Source: Plasmodium brasilianum (Eukaryota > Apicomplexa > Aconoidasida > Haemosporida > Plasmodiidae). From it: DNA of 64,000 bases. The stretch lies in contig NC_090127.1 in NCBI RefSeq assembly GCF_023973825.1, forward strand, positions 2,032,501-2,096,500. Reading direction: 5' to 3'. The stretch's first letter is position 1, and each line of letters begins with the position of its first letter. The notes beneath the pieces are model-generated. The model was not told the origin of the DNA, did not search any database, and worked only from the letters and a program-made list of their open reading frames with translations. Positions 1-12,086 of the stretch are shown one piece after another. Position numbers and translations under genes: made by a program.

Positions 1-892
1 TAATATTTAAATATAATAAAGACTTCATATACTCAAGTACATATATTAAAAATATGGGCATGTTATTTAACTCCGAATAATTCAATTTTAATTTATATTC
101 ATTCTTTATATCTTTATGTGGTTCTTTCTCTATGTCTTTTTGTTCAATGATACAATTAACGTTTTTCGTATATTCGACACTGCGGTTACGTGCGTTCTTA
201 TCACCTCCAATACCGATATCACCACTGCCGATATCACCATTTCCGATATTACCACTGCTGCCATCATCCTTAATGCCCTTTTTTCCGTTCGACGAGTTCC
301 CATCTACTAATGCGCTATTTTTTTCATCCCCTCGAGTTTGATCCATTTCGCTTGAAATATTAAGGCCACTCCGTTTGTCATTCTCTTGTGATTTCTTTTT
401 TATTTTATATTTTAGCATATACTTTTCGCCGGTCTCATTTTTGATATGTACGCTTTTTTTTTTATCTTTTTTGTTTTTCTCAAGTTCTCGAACATTCAAG
501 GAAAAGTTAAATAATGTTTCTTTTTTATTAAGACTATATTTCTTTATCATAAAAGTATGAAATGCATCAGTAACAATATCTTTTTCTGTGATTAATGTTT
601 TACCACCTAAATTCTTTAATAAACTTTCAAGTGGTTGAATGATCTTTCGATTTGTTTTTGTTACAGACATAGTGGTAATAGTATTACCTTTCTTTGCACA
701 CTGTTCAATCAATTTTCGGTAGTTAATATTTATTATGTTTACTATACTTAAAAAATCTTCTATTTGTATATCGTTTTCTAAGGCCAGGTAAAATATTTCC
801 GTAATGCGGTTTTTGCAGTTGGGTCTCCTCAACAAAACATCCACCGAGGCATTCTACGAGTAGTCGAATTGGGGAAACACGAGCTCATGAAT

Positions 893-933
<41 letters not shown>

Positions 934-3301
934 CGCAGTTAGCAAAGCACGCGAAATGATTAGCAGCATTATAGGCACTATCGCTGATATCAGCGTCAGC
1001 TTGCTGTGCTCGCCTTTGCGCAGGAAAAAAAAATTAAAAAAATAAAGATAAAATAAACAATAATAAAATAATGAAGTAACGAAATAACGAAATAATGAAG
1101 TAACGAAATAATGAAATAACGAAATAACGAAATAACGAAATAACGAAATAACGAAATAACGAAATAACGAAATAACGACATAGTGATAGAGCTACATATG
1201 TACACATATACACATAGGTATGCCTCTTCTCGCCCCCTTTTCTATGTGTGCCTCCGTTCGGACTTACCAAATTCGAGAAATGCTGACAAATCTGCAGCAT
1301 GAACACGTCATAATCCATATGCACCTTGTAGACGTTACCATATTGGTCATCAATTAACACATTAAACGGTTTGAAAGATATATGATTAAAATCAATTTGC
1401 GTTTTAAATGATTTGGGATATGTTAAATACGAAATGTTTATAGTGTGATTACTTTGATCATTTAAAATATTAAAGGAATTTGTTTTTTTTTTATATTTCA
1501 CATCAAATATATATACTTTTTCATTTGAATAATTAAAGACAAGAAATAAATTGTCAATGGAAAAAGTGTCAACAATACCATTATAAAACAAATCAAGAAC
1601 GTAATCAAAATATAAGGTAGATGATAAACAACGAAATGATATCCTCCCAATTCGAAAATCTTTATGAATACAATATGTTTCCTCATATAGAGTAATAATT
1701 TGAATATCACTTTTATTTATCACATCTGTCTTTAATATATTTAATTCAATTTTTGGTAATTTGATTGCATTATTATTACTTAATAAATATGGTAAAATAA
1801 CATGATTTTTATTATATGACAATAAAGCAATATATGAACTATTCTCATCATACCAACAATATTTCGATTTGATAAAATGTTTTTTCAAAGGGGTTATAAT
1901 TAAATTATCATAGGATATTTTAAAAATTTCAATCGAATTATCTGTTACTACTACAAAATCTGATGAACTTAAATTTTCAATTTTTTCTTTCCAAATTGTG
2001 TTATTATTATTATTATTACTACTACTGTAATTAGTATTATTACTACTATAATTATTATTATTACTACTATAATTATTATTATTACTACTATAATTATTAT
2101 TATTACTACTATAATTATTATTATTATAATTATTATTCAACCAAAACAAACCTAATATTTCGTATTCATTCAATTTATTTATTTCCACGTTCAGATAAAT
2201 ATTATGATTATTTAATATATCTGATATTTCAATTCTGTTCGGGTTAATACAATAGTAAAGAAAAAAACTTCCATTAATAGAGAAACAAATGTGCTCACAC
2301 AAGTCTTTGTCGAATTTTACATATACTCCTTTGTAATTCTCTTTATTTTTTTTTATATCAGTAACAAGTAACGCTTTTGTAGACACGTTCTGATGTATTA
2401 TGAAATCGTTTACTTTATCGTAAAAAATGCGGTCACTGCTGGACACCTGCAAGGAGCAACAAAAAGAGGTGAAATATTTAGCATAAAATGAACGAGTAAA
2501 AGGTTGAGCGAATAGATGAGGACGTAAGGTGTACAACGAGTTAGGAATATGCACGAAACCTTATTTATCATGCAGATAGCGATAAAAATGATAAATGCAT
2601 TTTTTTTTTTTTTTTTCTCTAATTTTTCTCATTTTTCTTAGTTTCCTTATTTTCTGTATCTGCCATCTTATTAAGATAACACCAACTACACTTTAACAGA
2701 ACAACGTTATTTGCACGTTAATTCTGTCAAAATGGCAAAATCTTTTGTTTAGTTTTGTTGAGCCCTTTTTTTGTTTTGTTGCGCCCTTTTTTGTCTTGTT
2801 TTGTCCATTTCTGTTTTATTATTTTACCTCCCACTGATATATCGGTTCAGATATATATGCAGGCGAATATGCCGAAACCGCTGTGTTTTTTTTGTTCCTT
2901 TTTATGACCTTTTTGGTATGTGTCCCCAATCCGTGTACTGGCTTTTCTTCATTCCATTCTTCCTCCCTTTCTTCACTTTCTCTTTTGCTCTTTTCTTCCC
3001 CTTTGCCATCTTCTTGTTCTTTTTCCTTTTTGTTCTTTTTGTCCATTTTGTCCTTTTCGTCCTTTTCGTCCATTTCGTCCTTTTCGTCCATTTCGTCCTT
3101 TTCGTCCATTTCGTCCTTTTCGTCCATTTCGTCCTTTTCGTCCATTTCGTCCTTTTCGTCCATTTCGTCCTTTTCGTCCATTTCGTCCATTTCGTCCATT
3201 TCGTTCGGTTTTGTTTTGTCTTTTTCCAAATTAGTTAGCTTAATTAAAGAGTCTTCCTCTTTCTCAATTGGGTGTGCTCTTGGGTTTTGCGTATTCATCA
3301 T
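1..3301 (-). CDS. RMC1/Mic1 (regulator of MON1-CCZ1) homologue, 3' truncated by window
   Basis: Three exons on the minus strand, running off the left edge: exon 1 2828-3301, exon 2 1268-2446, exon 3 from 853 down to base 1. Donors are GAG|GTAAAA and TTG|GTAAGT, acceptors are TTGCAG and CGTAG, and both introns are phase 0. Exon 1 is mostly a charged MDEKDE tandem repeat, ending in SPAYISEPIYQWE. Exon 2 holds a beta-propeller-like N-terminus with LGLFWLN, an aligned 'VVVTDNSIEIFKI' strand and an Asn/Ser repeat (YSSNNNN). Exon 3 holds the start of the Mic1 helical domain (RPNCKNRITEIF, later IFLIYVLEYMKSL). These match human RMC1/C18orf8 segments in order (PVQFE, LGFCWTS, IEFYQV, ECKMVILSVC, VLMEYIRSL). 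RMC1 joins the MON1-CCZ1 Rab7 exchange factor on late endosomes. At least 835 residues are visible; the stop codon lies outside. Family call by remembered alignment, fairly sure. Confidence 0.8.
854..1267 (-). repeat. RMC1 intron 2 with TA microsatellite and 9-bp tandem repeat
   Basis: The intron between the RMC1 exons contains a TA run near 898-930 and a 9-base tandem repeat (gaaataacg, with variants) at about 1068-1182. The repeat keeps a frame open on the minus strand, so a long ORF reads from exon 2 into the intron. The GT..AG boundaries and the conserved frame of the next exon show that it is spliced out. Confidence 0.7.
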
Positions 3302-3463
3302 TTGACCCGTTCACAACTCTGTTTTTGCCATATAAATGAAAAAATAAACGAATGAATACGCGAATGCACAAGCGAATTTATAAATGCACATGTATATCAG
3401 TGTGTACACAAGTATGTATATCACTATGGGCGTCAATATGTGTACATAAGTATGCGTATGCGC

Positions 3464-3494
<31 letters not shown>

Positions 3495-3586
3495 CTAGCA
3501 CACGATGATTGTACTTGTCGGCAGGCAAAATTATTCATAGGAACCAGATTTTTTGAGATATTTTGTTTATTCATTTATTTATTTAT

Positions 3587-3765
3587 TATGTAATATCTGT
3601 CATATAATATTTATTGTACAATATTTATTGTGTAATATTTATCATATAATATTTATTGCACAATATTTATTGTGCAATATTTATTGTATAATATGTATTG
3701 TATAATATTTAATGTATAATATTTATTGTGTAATATTTATTGTACAATATTCATTATTTATTGTT
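3587..3765. repeat. A+T-rich tandem repeat, intergenic
   Basis: Imperfect repeats of an ATATTTATTGTGTA / ACAATATTTATTG motif, alternating TGTAAT, TGCAAT and TACAAT versions, lie between the RMC1 start (3301) and the next plus-strand gene. The rest of 3302-4334 holds a TA run (about 3470-3495), a 22-base T run near 4001-4023 and no convincing exon. This is the divergent promoter region of RMC1 and the RAP gene. Confidence 0.6.
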
Positions 3766-3998
3766 CATTATTTTATTTTTTAACCCCTCTGTCAATTTGT
3801 GTTATCATTTTATCTTAACATTTCGCTGTGGGGCGAAAGGGCTTTAAATTATTTGCTGCTTTTTTAAAACTTCCCAGAGCTCGAATTTTTTGTTGCACTC
3901 GCTGTTTAACTTGTTGCAGTATTTTTATTTATTTTATGTAGTGTATTTTATATATTTTATTGTATTTGTTATATTTTGTATATTTTTTGTTGTGTATA

Positions 3999-4030
<32 letters not shown>

Positions 4031-4334
4031 TTTAGAGAAGTAAATTATACTTTGAGAATTTTTGAGGATTAACCAATTTTTGAATTGAAACATGTATGTA
4101 TGGTTTTATATATGCGCAGAATGAATGAAGGTTTGATACCAGTCACGCAAGGGAAAAGGAAAATTATTCGTTTATGCACATATATATGCATCTATTTGGC
4201 TAGCATGTACAACACTGAATAAGCAGCACCGCACACGCGTAATGTACGTAATAGTGGGAATACATATATAAAGGCAAACGAGAAGAAGAATTGGAGAGCG
4301 AACTGACGAATTGACAAATTCGCAAAATGTTGAT

Positions 4335-4577
4335 ATGACAAACAAGCCCTGTGCACCCTCATTTTGGAAAAACAGCTTCTCCTATTTTTCTAAACTTCTC
4401 GTACATCTGTTGTCATGTACATTTTGGTTAAAAATGTTCAGAACTGCTACGAATAAGTGGAGCTCAACTTTTATTCCAAGTAATGTAAGGGTCCATAGGG
4501 GTTATGTAAAGGCCCTTACATGGCAAAGAAATGAAAAAAAAATACAACGAGGACAGGACAGCATACATTTGTGCTAA
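4335..4577 (+). CDS. Doubtful 80-residue ORF
   Basis: ATG at 4335 opens an 80-codon frame (MTNKPCAPSFWKNS... ending GQDSIHLC). Its composition is less A/T-driven than the flanks and has few low-complexity residues, which favours coding. A hydrophobic stretch (FSKLLVHLLSCTFWL) lies near residues 17-31. An AAT|GTAAGG donor-like site inside it (about 4487) could make it a first exon. No family recognised. It could equally be the 5' leader of the RAP gene that starts 175 bases downstream on the same strand. Confidence 0.3.
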   Translation: MTNKPCAPSFWKNSFSYFSKLLVHLLSCTFWLKMFRTATNKWSSTFIPSNVRVHRGYVKALTWQRNEKKIQRGQDSIHLC

Positions 4578-4599
4578 CATATAATTTTGCCATGTAAAG

Positions 4600-4675
4600 G
4601 TATACGGCCGTGTGCACGTATATGTATATGCCCATGTGCACGTATATGTATATGCCCATGTGCACGTATATGTAT
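4600..4675. repeat. 24-bp tandem repeat upstream of the RAP gene
   Basis: Three near-identical copies of a 24-base unit beginning CCCATGTGCACGTATATG lie 75-150 bases before the RAP start codon, probably within its leader or promoter. Confidence 0.6.
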
Positions 4676-4751
4676 GCTCATACTTACACGCGCGTGTAAA
4701 GCCCCTTTGTCAAGAACAAAAGGAACGAAAAAAAATGACTAGTTAAAAACG

Positions 4752-7700
4752 ATGTTTCAGAGGAGCATGTATTCACTGTGTTTTCATCACTGCGCCACAG
4801 AGAGCGTAAAAAACTTAAGCTGTGTTATGTACCAAGTAAAGATAGTAATTAAAAAAAAGATAGGTGTGCAATTCTCTTCTAGCAATACGCGATATCGAAA
4901 AATAACTGTAATACCTTTTGACCGAAATGAGTTGAAGCTGCACTACAAGAACATCCCTTTTGATATAGAGGACTTAGATAAGAAAAGTAAAAGTGAAATA
5001 TTACACATATATAAAATAATTCGAAACCAAGATGAATTAAATAAACTACCAAGTGATTTTGTAGATAATTTATTTGAGTGCACAAGAAAGTTTGTTCGTT
5101 GTTTCTTACCATATGAATTTATAAAAATATACAAGACGTTAAATATAATAAAAAAAAAAGACAAAGTATTAAATTTATTGTTACATCAACAAATAAAAAG
5201 AATTTATAAAAGTTTTGATATCACAAGCATTAGTAAATTGTTTCAGATATACATTTTTACAAAGTCCAAACCCATATATTTAATAAAAAAATTAACAGAA
5301 AATTTTTTGAATAGTAACATTAATGAGTGCAAGCCATGGAATATAAGAGAAATTATTTCCATTTTTTCTTATTTTAACATTCATTCGAAAGAACATATTG
5401 ATAAAATTTATAAAAAATGTATCCCTGTAATAGCGGAAAATATAAGGGCTTATACCCCAAAAGACTGTACAATAATTTTTTATAGTTGTGTAAAAATGAA
5501 CAGGCAAGGTAATATTCTCACCAATGCTGTAGCAAAAAATGTAATTTTAAAAATTAAAAATTATGAATTTCATCAGCTCGCAATTATATTGAATTGTTTT
5601 TCAAAAATTGGAGAAAAAAATAATAAATTGTGCAAAATTATATGTGACAAAATTAAAGAAAAAATGAAATTGCAAAGGAATTCGACATATTCGACAAATT
5701 TGGTTAATTTGACCGGTTTGACGAATTTTCAAATTTGTGATTACACTGCTGACGGTGTGAAAAATTATGAAGAGGTCAGGAAAAACGGCACCGTTATGGG
5801 AAGCGTTTCGCTAAAAGAGGACGAAGCGATTATTGGAAGCAGTCTTGTTAAATGTGTAGACAGGTCATCAGATAGTTTATGTCATAGTGGGGTAACCGAA
5901 ATAGGCAATGAAGACAAGGTAGAAAAGGAAGAACAAGTGCCCCATTTGGGAAAAAATAAAAACGTACAGAAGATAGTAGAAAAAAAAAAAAAAATAATAA
6001 TTTTGAGATGAAAAATAACCAGATGACTAATATAGAACAAGGACAAATATTAAAACCGAAAGACGTTTCGATAATATTGAATTCTTTGATAAAACTAGAA
6101 TATTATGATAATGAAACATTTAACTGTTTAATTCCATTTATAATAAATAATGTATCGAAATTTTCCGTTCAATCTTTAAGTAATTTAGTTTATTCCTTTT
6201 CAAAAATTCAAATAAACAACAACTTGATGCTAGATAAAATTATTAACGAGTCAGCTATGAAAATACAAAAATTTAAAAATATCGAAATGAGTAACTTAGC
6301 TAATTCGTTGGTAAGGTTAAATAGGAAGGACAAAACTTTATTTACATATATCATTGACGAGTTTTTGTATAGAGCAACCATTGGAACAAAATTTAAAAAT
6401 TACAAATTCGACGTTTTGTCATTGCAGCAGTTGGCATATTCGTTCAGTAGGGTGGGGCTACAGGACCACAAGGTGTACATCGTTTTGTACAGGCTGTTGG
6501 TGAGAAGGGTTAACGAGTCCAAAAAGGAAGCGGAAAAAGAAGCAAAAATGGAAGTAAAAATGGGGGGGACAATTATGCCAAAAAGAAAAATTGCAGAGAA
6601 TGCGCTTGTACCACAATCTACAACGGAAGGTGTACAAAAAAAATGGTCATATAAGTTAACCAGTTGCAGTACTTCTACCATTAGGTCTGTTATTCAAGGA
6701 AGAAAAGAGAGCAAAGAAGCAGTTATAAAGACGCAGAGACAGGTACAGGCGCAGAAGAATGCTTCAAGAGAAAACCATTTTGATTTTTTTTGTCTGTCAA
6801 GTTTTGTACACTCGTATGGAAAGGCAAGAATTCAGTATAAACAATTTTCTCATTTTATTAGTTACATAATAAGGAAAAAAAAAAGAAACAACGAAATTGT
6901 TTCTAATGAATCATTAACTAATTTAATATACGGTTTAGTAAAATTACAATTTAAAGATAAAAAGGTCTATAAATTATTGTTAAAGGAATGTACAGAAAGA
7001 ATAGACACGATTAAAACTTTTCAAATAATATTATTATTTTATTCGTTTAGTAAATTAAAAATGTACTCATACAAATTTGTTAAGAAATCTCTTCAAACAT
7101 TGAGTAGAAATATTCATCATTTGAGTTTGTCTGATTTATCATTAACATGCTATTCTCTCTCGAACTTCTTATATAGGGATATTATATTTTTATTTAAAGC
7201 TCATAAAATGGTTTTACTAAATAATAGTAACGATATTAATAAAACCCATGTATGTCAACTTTTTAATTCATTTACAAAATTGTGTTTTTATCATAAACCC
7301 TTTTATGATTTTATTTTTCAAAAAATTATTTCCTTTATACATGAATTTAATGAAAAGGAATTAACGAATATCGTATTCTCCTTCATATACTACTTTCACA
7401 TGAGCAAGCTGTACCTTGATCAGGAACAAGAGAAAAAAGTTGCACATGTGGGGGAGTCGTCCACTGGGTCCATTACTATGGTCAGATATAGCAAGGATAG
7501 CACGGACGATGATAAACACCAAGACGATTGCGCGGATGATGGGAATGCTTCGAAAATGGGGTGTATCAAGATGGAAGGTGCCAAGATGGAGGGTGTCAAA
7601 TTGTTGGGTGCCAGATTGCCCGAAGGGAGGAGCGAAAATTTTTGCCTGACCGGACAAGGTAAAAATAACGCAAAAATTATGAACGTTCATGCGATTTTGA

Positions 7701-9037
7701 AGAATTCAATTTCTAATTATAAGGTAAATGGTGAACCTATCGAAAGGAAGAATAAAAAAGAGGACAATTCAATAAAAGAAGAAATACTCGAAGAACGTTT
7801 TAAAAATGAGTTAAATTTATTTTTTAATTTAGTTTACATTTTAAGTGAAAAGTATCGACAGAAAATATCATTAATTAGTATATACCAGTTACAAATAGTA
7901 GACTTATATTTAAGAGCATTTTTTTCGAATTATTTTAAATTTCCCATTTATTTAAAAGTGTTTTTTCTTAAATGTAGAAATGTAAAGTTCAAAATAGATG
8001 ATTATATAATATTATCATCAAAAACGCATAGAAACATTTCAAGATATTTTAACTTAGTTGGAATAAAGCATAGGAGTGAAGTACAGTTCGGACCTTTCCA
8101 ACTAGACATTGTTGTTGATTTTTTACAACACAATAAGGCATACACATATAATAACATTAGTTTTGATGAAGAAACAAATACCTCCAATGGTGGGAAGATG
8201 AACTTATTTTGTGAAAGCAAAAGGGGGGAGAAGCAGGCAGACATAGATAATGGTAAAGTACAGTATAACCAGCAGGGGGGCATATATAATGATCGAGCAC
8301 AACGTAATCAAGTTGCAGTGAAATTATTGAATAAAAAAATTTTAATAGAAGTAGATGGTATAGCTCATTTTTACAAAGAAAGCTATAGTAGAACTATGAA
8401 TTCTATTATAAAAGATTTTATATTAAAAAAGTTCGGGTGGTATATTATACATATTCCTTATCAAGAATGGAATCAATGTTTTAATTTTAAAAAAAAGCTA
8501 CAATACTCAGTGCAAATATTAAAGCACATTTTGGACGTGGACAGGGGGGATACAAATGTAAAGGGTGGGTTGAATGTAGTCATAAACAAGAATGATGTGC
8601 AGCGGGGAGGGAAAGAAGAACTGCAGGGAAAGCAGGATGAGTACTCTGATGAAGCGTGCCAGGAATCCCATTCAACCAAATTAATACATAAAAGAGCATT
8701 AAACAGAAATATATATGAAGAGATGGGGAACAATCAAAATGAAAAACATATAAACACGCCCGGTACGACCATGGATGAAGCAAATGAAAAGTCATTACCT
8801 GACTTTTACACAATAAGCGAAGAAGCTATATTTTTTAATCAAATAAAAAATAGGAATAAGCATCAACAAGATATTATGAAAAGGCTCAGACAGTCTACAA
8901 AGCTCCAGTATAACTACAATATTTCGTGTCGTACTGACTTATCTTCGAAAAAGGATCAAACGGAAAATAGCACTTCGAATTTATTATCGACAGGTGTGGA
9001 CCAGGGAAGTACGTATGATCAGGATGGAAAAATATAA
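4752..9037 (+). CDS. RAP-domain (FASTK-like) organellar RNA-binding protein, frame broken once
   Basis: Two overlapping frames, 4752-6011 and 6008-9037, behave as one gene. The second frame is open upstream of its first ATG back through a 15-A run at 5980-5994 (reading KKKNNNFEMKNN), so one extra A would fuse them into about 1,430 residues. Both halves carry helical repeats of the FASTK/OPR kind (for example FHQLAIILNCFSKIGEK and SVQSLSNLVYSFSKIQI). The C-terminal RAP domain is clear: KILIEVDGIAHFYKES, then KKFGWYIIHIPYQEW, about residues 780-840 of the second frame. Such proteins stabilise or process mitochondrial and apicoplast transcripts, and the basic N-terminus could be a targeting peptide. 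Low-complexity insertions separate the repeats. The break may be a sequencing indel, a real mutation or tolerated slippage. Confidence 0.8.
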
Positions 9038-10121
9038 ACAAAAAAGTAGGAAAATATAAATAAAAAAAAAAAATGAATTTCCCGATTGAAATTTTCTCAT
9101 TTGACATTTGTTTTTTTATCATATATTAGCTATTTAATAATCTCATCTTTGCGCAATTTCATGAATGATTAAATCACTCGTTCGTTATTATTACTATGGT
9201 TACTGTTTAATCTTTTTTTTTTATCTTAAAATATTTTTTTTTTAATCTTTAAATTTTATTTTTTTATTATTTTAATTTTATTTTTAAAAATTCTTTTAAA
9301 TTTTTTCTAATTTTTTAATTTTTAATTCAATTTTTATTTTATTTTTTTTACATTTGTTCCATTTTTTGCACATTTTAATTTGTGCTTTTCCCTGCAACGG
9401 ATTTGTAGCACCCATAACACCAGTTTTGCACGAATTTTAAATTTGCATTTTTTAAAGACAAAATTATTGCAAGTTGCGTTATTAAAAGATCATCACGAGG
9501 AAATGTAACATACTCAGATAAGCACATGTGCATATATGTGTATACATGTATATACATACTACATACTTGTACGTACTCGTACATATGCATACTTATACGT
9601 ATACGTACATATACACACGTATGCATGTTAATTACATAGTGGACAAATGTAAAAAAAAAAAAAGAATCATGTATAGCCAAAAATTGGGGGTTATAATATT
9701 GCAAGGGGATATTAATTTTTTACTTATCGAAAATAAAAATTTGCACGTAATATACGTACTCTCATTTAGGATATGAAAAAAAAAAAAAAAAAAAAAAAAA
9801 TATGGGCTATAAATCATAAGAAGTAGCTTGATTAAATATGTAAACAGTCATGCACGTTTCCATATTCACATGTTTGTGGTTTGGTGTGTATGTGTATGGG
9901 TGTGTATGTATATTTGTATATAATAAAAAAAATTCCAATTGTGAATAATTGAAAAGCTCACTTTCTCCCTTTTTACGCGCGAATGTTATGTTTCTATGGA
10001 GTAAGTGCAGGAAACGCTTTTTTTTTTTTTTACTTTAACTTCGACTTCTACGCGCACTTAGACCTCCACTTCGATCTCTACTTGGACCTCTACTTATACT
10101 ACTACCCCCCTTTCCGCAGTA
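9038..10121. other. Convergent intergenic region, RAP gene / PCNA2
   Basis: Downstream regions of two convergent genes. It holds T-rich tracts (9210-9370), a TA/CG-punctuated ACATATGTG-type stretch at 9515-9630, and an A run of 23 at about 9778-9800. I see no exon or structured RNA. Confidence 0.5.
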
Positions 10122-11306
10122 CTAGTACTCGCCAATTTTGGGGGCTAGGAAAAAGGTCAAGTGAGAGTTGTCTTGTAGCTCTGTTAGTTGCTGTTTGAAG
10201 TTAAATTTAATAGACACTGGAATGTTAGGAGAGAGTGAAATTAAAACTTCATCAGATAAAGAAGATGCTCTTGAAAACATAACCAAATATCTTGTTGCAA
10301 ATTCTTGAGAAACAGATTTAGAACAAGTAATTGATATATCTGTCATATCATTTGTAAATTGTTTTGTTACCTTTATATCTGATCCAGTTGTACTTAATAT
10401 CATCGTATCTTTTTTCATAGATATAGATACATTATCACCAATTGAATTTAAATATTTTGTAAATTCTTGAAATTTTTTTGATTTCATTGTACATTGACAA
10501 TGATACTCATATTGTGGTATCTCTAAATGTTCTTTTTGTGTGTTTATAAGTTTGACTTGTATTTCTAACGAATCCTCAGTATTTGACTGTTCCTCTTCAT
10601 CAATTATGCCAATATTCAAAACAGCATCATTATCGCTGTCTTCTTTAAATAAAAACACAGTTGATTTCTCCTTTATTACTGATAATATTTTTAACATGAA
10701 ATTTATGCTTATCCCTAGTACACAGTTCTTATCACACCTGCCATGAGGAGGTAGGAGCAGCGAAAGGAAAACCAATGAAAAGAAAAGTAAACGAATGAAA
10801 AGAAAAGTAAACGAATGAAAAGAAAAGTAAACGAATGAAAAGAAATGAAAACTAATAAAAACTAATAAAAACACGTGGTAGACATAATTACAGGAACACG
10901 AGACGACGGGTCATTGAGCAGAATATCGCATGAACAGTAGGTCACATTAACACGTAAGTACATGAACGGTACGGCGAACAAGCAGACGGTTATGCAGACG
11001 GTTATGCAGACGGTTATGCAGACGGTTATGCAGACGGTTATGCAGACGGTTATGTAGACAGTTATGCAAACGAATGTGCAAATTTGTGCCAACTCAACTG
11101 CATTTGCTATTTCTTAACATGACTAACCTGTAGTGCTGAAAGAAGTCAGACATGATATTCAAATCGACCAAAGATACATGACTGCAGTCCATGGACTGCA
11201 TTTTAATTCCGTTTTCATCACATTCCAAATTAACTTCAGTACATATATCTTTTAACGTTTCAAAGAGCTTTTTAAAAAATTGCCCATCTATTCTGCACTC
11301 AAACAT
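10122..11306 (-). CDS. PCNA2: Proliferating cell nuclear antigen 2 (sliding clamp)
   Basis: Two exons: 11128-11306 (179 bases) and 10122-10737 (616 bases), with donor ACAG|GTTAGT and acceptor TGGCAG. The intron falls inside an Arg codon (AG|G), giving HYR-CDKNCVLG. The product is 264 residues, the length I remember for Plasmodium PCNA2 (PCNA1 is longer, about 274). It opens MFECRIDGQFFKKLFE, has the SLVDLN strand of domain 1, an acidic insertion after IGIIDEE, and ends LTFFLAPKIGEY, with the usual C-terminal LAPK motif. As a trimer it would encircle DNA and tether polymerase and repair factors. The interdomain loop matches PCNA2 rather than PCNA1. High confidence. Confidence 0.93.
10738..11127 (-). 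repeat. PCNA2 intron carrying two minisatellites
   Basis: The 390-base intron holds two separate tandem arrays: about four copies of a roughly 20-base GAAAAGTAAACGAAT unit at 10775-10850, and six to seven copies of a 12-base GACGGTTATGCA unit at 10981-11060. Both extend open frames on the minus strand but lie outside the conserved clamp sequence. Confidence 0.7.
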
Positions 11307-12027
11307 TTTGCCTACTATTTTTTTTTAAGTAATTCTCAATATATTTTTGTCCTTTTCCTTCTGATACGCGCAAATATACACGCATATGCACACATGTATA
11401 TACGTATATGTAAATATATATATATATTTATATATATTTATATATATTTATAAATATTTATATATATCTATATATATATATATATATATATGCATATGTA
11501 TATACGTGACTGTGTAACTGTGCTAGTGTGCACGCGTGTGTGATAAGGAGCTTCCCTTTTTAAGCAAATTCTTATGTTATGAAGATAGTATTTCTCTGGT
11601 AAGGGAGCTTAGTACAAATGCAAATATAAGGATGTATATGTATGAATACTTGTATATGCATATGTATGCACGGATGTACACGCGCTTTTGTCTGCACTTA
11701 TGTACATATATGCGATGTATCAATAAATGTACGCGCAAAAAAAAAAAAAAGAATAAAAAAGGGTTTACTAATAAAAAAGAAGCACATCAAACATAGGAAG
11801 CATACTATATACATTGCTCTATTTCGAAGAGGACGATGTGAAAAACAATTATGCTATTAATTCATATTAATAATTATCAAAATGAGAAAAGAAGGTATGT
11901 AATGAAAAAAGTAAAATTAAATCATATTTATTTTATATATATATATATATATTTCAACTATTTTTTTAAAAACATTAAAAAAAAAAAAAATTATTATATT
12001 TTCATTTTGGTAGTGAAAATACACATA

Positions 12028-12086
<59 letters not shown>

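Noticed and set aside
1034..1267. C-terminal extension of the RMC1 exon 2 frame
   Set aside because: It lies beyond a GTAAGT donor and consists of a 9-bp repeat in the intron.
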